This document shows positions 61,795 through 64,000 of a stretch of DNA of 64,000 nucleotides, in pieces (the stretch's first letter is position 1; every line of letters begins with the position of its first letter). The stretch is from Actinernus sp. WN-2022. Its lineage: Eukaryota > Cnidaria > Anthozoa > Actiniaria > Actinernidae. The notes beneath the pieces are model-generated. The model saw nothing but the letters and a program-made list of their open reading frames with translations. It searched no databases and was not told where the DNA came from. The translations under genes and the position numbers were made by a program. The DNA is taken from positions 3,121,258-3,185,257 of the forward strand of contig JAOWCC010001634.1 of assembly GCA_030867875.1 (NCBI GenBank), in the 5' to 3' direction.

Positions 61795-64000
61795 TAGACA
61801 TAGACATATTTATTAGCACCGTATACAATTTTGTACATTGGTCTTGTAGGATATTTACAGTGAATCTGTAAGGATATAACTATAGGCTACAAGTACGCTA
61901 ATAACAACCAAAAATATAAAATGGAGAGTCTACCGGAAGTAGGAAAAGTATTTGAGGGACCAACCGTATGATTCGTTGCGTACTTTAAAACACATGTGTA
62001 CATATTTTGCAACTTGCTTTTGGAGTGCAAGCGGTGGATTCATTGTATTGTTAAAGAGCGTGTTGTTATTTAGTGTTGTCGAGTTGTAATTTCGTTGAAC
62101 ATTGATTATACTAATTATACTGGATCTGAGCATAGTTAATAGAGTGGAATGGTTATGAAACCCAGCAACCTTCTTTGTTATATGTCTTTGTTAGCTTTTT
62201 TCAACCACTACCCTGCACAAAACACAATAGAAATTCCAATGTGTTAATCAATCAGCCAATAGAAACGTATGAGTTCAGTCGTTCAGGGGACGCTAATGAA
62301 CTATGACCCTGCACAATCTTTTATCTTGCCCCCTTCCAACATAAATCGCAGCGCCTTTGTTAGCCCCTTTGAAGTTTGCCGGGTTTCATAACCATTCCAC
62401 TCTATTAACTATGATCTGAGAGAGTCATAAGTTGGACATTTAGTTAAAAAGTGTCTTTCATCCTCAGTCTCCCTTTTACATTTGGGACAGATTCTGTCCT
62501 CGACTTTCCGATATGGCTTTTCATGCCTCCCCTTCTCGATTTCAAGGCAGTGATTGCTTATTCTAAGGCGCATAAATGCAGTTCTGTGTTCAATATTGTG
62601 AACATTCAAAAGATAAGGTTTGAGTAGGTAGCTAATTTTTAAAGTGCGATATGTTCTCAGCTTGTTTCTTTGGTCCTTATCTTTTCTGTCATCATTATGA
62701 ATTGCACTCCACCAGTTTTGATATTCAATGTCTTCCAGCCTCTGCTTTATATATCATTAAAATATAATACTTTTGCTCATGAGGTTCATCGGGCTGATGT
62801 TGTATTTTGTTTTGTTATACCAATCTGTCTTGTTATTCGAGTTAATAGTGTCTAAGTATGTATCACGAGACAGCGTATTTCCATCTGCTCTGAGAAGCTT
62901 GAACCAGAACTTAAAGGATCTTAATTTTGCCTTCCCAATTCTGCTCTACAGGCTGTGTTTGTGGCAGTTTTGTTAACTCCCAATAGGAGTTGACAGAATT
63001 TATTGTGTATAATTTCTATTGGATCTTTATCTAGTGACTTAGTCGTCTCAGCTCCCCAAATCTCGCTACCGTAGAGCAGGATTGGTTTAATAAGCGAGTC
63101 AAAGAGCTTTAGAGTTAGTCTTACGTTGGTTCTGAAGTTTTCACCCACACTCTTTCTTAATTTAAATAATGCTTTAAGCGCTACCTTTTTAAGTTCCATT
63201 TTTACTAATGGCACTCAGCATTATCCCAATATACTTACTATGATGTTACATTTTCAATATCTTTTGTTCGGTATGAAAACTGATAATTATTCATAGCCTT
63301 GCCAGTATTATTGAACACTAATATCTTGGTTTTATCTAAGTTAATTTCCAATTCATTTTCAACAGAGAATATTTCTATTTGATTGATATAATTTTGCAGT
63401 TGTACTTTGCTATTTGCCATAATAACGAGATCATCGGCGTACAGCAAACAGCTGATGTTGTGTCCCATGATTTCGACGTGTTCCCCAGCATCAGTTCCTT
63501 CATTAATTGTCTCTGGTAAATCATGTAGGAATAAGTTCAAAAGCGTTGGTGAAAGAATGCATCCCTGTTTAACTCCAGAGAAGCAATGAAATTCTTCTGA
63601 TACTTGACCGTTAACTTTTACAGCGGCTGAGTCATTGGAGTACATTGATTTTAATAATGATAAGAAGTGGCCAGTAATTACTGCGTTCTCCACTTTTTAA
63701 AATAATTTATCTCTCGATATCGAATCGAAGGCTTTCGAAAAGTCGATCAAACAGGTAAATAGCATGTTTCTTTTCTTTTTTGGCTTGCTTTTCACATATT
63801 TATCAATTATTGTTTTCAGAATAAAGAGATTATCCACAGTACTATGCTTTTCCCTACTGCCGCCTTGTTCTTTTTTTAGAATTCCTTTCAATGTTAAATA
63901 ATTATAAAGTCTTTTGTTTAGAATTGATGTGAATAGTTTGCTAATGCAAGATAATAAAGTGATCCCCCTATAATTGTTAACATTATTTTGATCTCCCTTC
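61795..64000 (-). pseudogene. LINE (RT plus C2HC C-terminus), runs off the window
   Basis: From 64000 downward on the - strand: STVDNLFILKTIIDKY, LIDFSKAFDSISRDKLF (motif A, Asp present), GVKQGCILSPTLLNLFLHDL, NISCLLYADDLVIMANS (motif C YADD), LEINLDKTKILVFNNTGKA, LFDSLIKPILLYGSEIWGAE, IIHNKFCQLLLGV, DIEYQNWW, MRLRISNHCLEIEKGRH, CPKC...HFLTKCPTY, then (past a MITE) PPLALQKQVAKYVHMCFKVR and stop. The 3' tail contains AATAAATATGTCTATGTCT. Frameshifts near 63235 and 63695. The C2HC end is shared with 3830-4177. The 5' half lies outside. Confidence 0.87.
62131..62412. mobile_element. 282-bp MITE inserted in the LINE ORF, 7-bp duplication
   Basis: The ends CATAGTTAATAGAGTGGAAT and ATTCCACTCTATTAACTATG are perfect inverted repeats and continue as GGTTATGAAACCC. 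ATCTGAG lies immediately outside both ends. A diverged partial copy of the same family (CATAGTTAATCGAGG...GTTAGAC) lies at 61746-61797, against the LINE 3' end. Confidence 0.87.

Overview
The window is eukaryotic nuclear DNA, very probably from an invertebrate animal. I favour an anthozoan cnidarian such as a stony coral, which is an inference from the protein matches and the repeat style. It is AT-rich, holds one intron-containing host gene on the + strand, and is otherwise filled with transposable-element debris. A 100-N assembly gap lies at 14020-14119.

The host gene is RPAP3 (RNA polymerase II-associated protein 3, the TPR co-chaperone of the R2TP/HSP90 complex). I assembled it from ten exons between 15579 and 49819. 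All junctions keep the frame and have GT/AG borders, and together they encode a 506-residue protein. It starts with the conserved N-terminal segment, followed by a basic and then acidic linker, one TPR triplet with a complete HSP90/HSP70 carboxylate clamp, a low-complexity linker and the RPAP3 C-terminal domain. The human protein has two TPR triplets; only one is visible here. About 1.5 kb of exon is spread over 34 kb, so its introns are mostly transposons.

Layout. 1-14019: a 90-bp tandem array, a 1.64-kb foldback element (1045-2682) with subterminal palindrome arrays, several 5'-truncated non-LTR retrotransposon (LINE) fragments, a 52-bp tandem array and small inverted-repeat elements (MITEs). 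14120-15578: upstream region and promoter of RPAP3. 15579-49819: RPAP3 with intronic insertions. These include Harbinger-like MITEs, antisense LINE copies, a tRNA-derived tandem repeat, two SINEs, a decayed Crypton/DUF3504 tyrosine recombinase between hairpin arrays (31430-34535), two 36-bp minisatellite arrays, and a Penelope-like element end next to a hammerhead ribozyme. 49820-64000: more LINEs, a 2.9-kb foldback element with 9-bp target duplications whose arms carry a promoter-like stretch and the start of a RecQ-like helicase reading frame (52306-55217), a near-complete APE+RT LINE (55280-57950), and a LINE running off the window end that is interrupted by a MITE.

The only gene I expect to make a host protein is RPAP3. 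The points most worth a second look are the hammerhead ribozyme, the recombinase with hairpin arrays, the helicase-bearing foldback element, the single-TPR RPAP3, and a recurrent TGACGTCA-N5-CACGTG composite motif in unrelated repeats.
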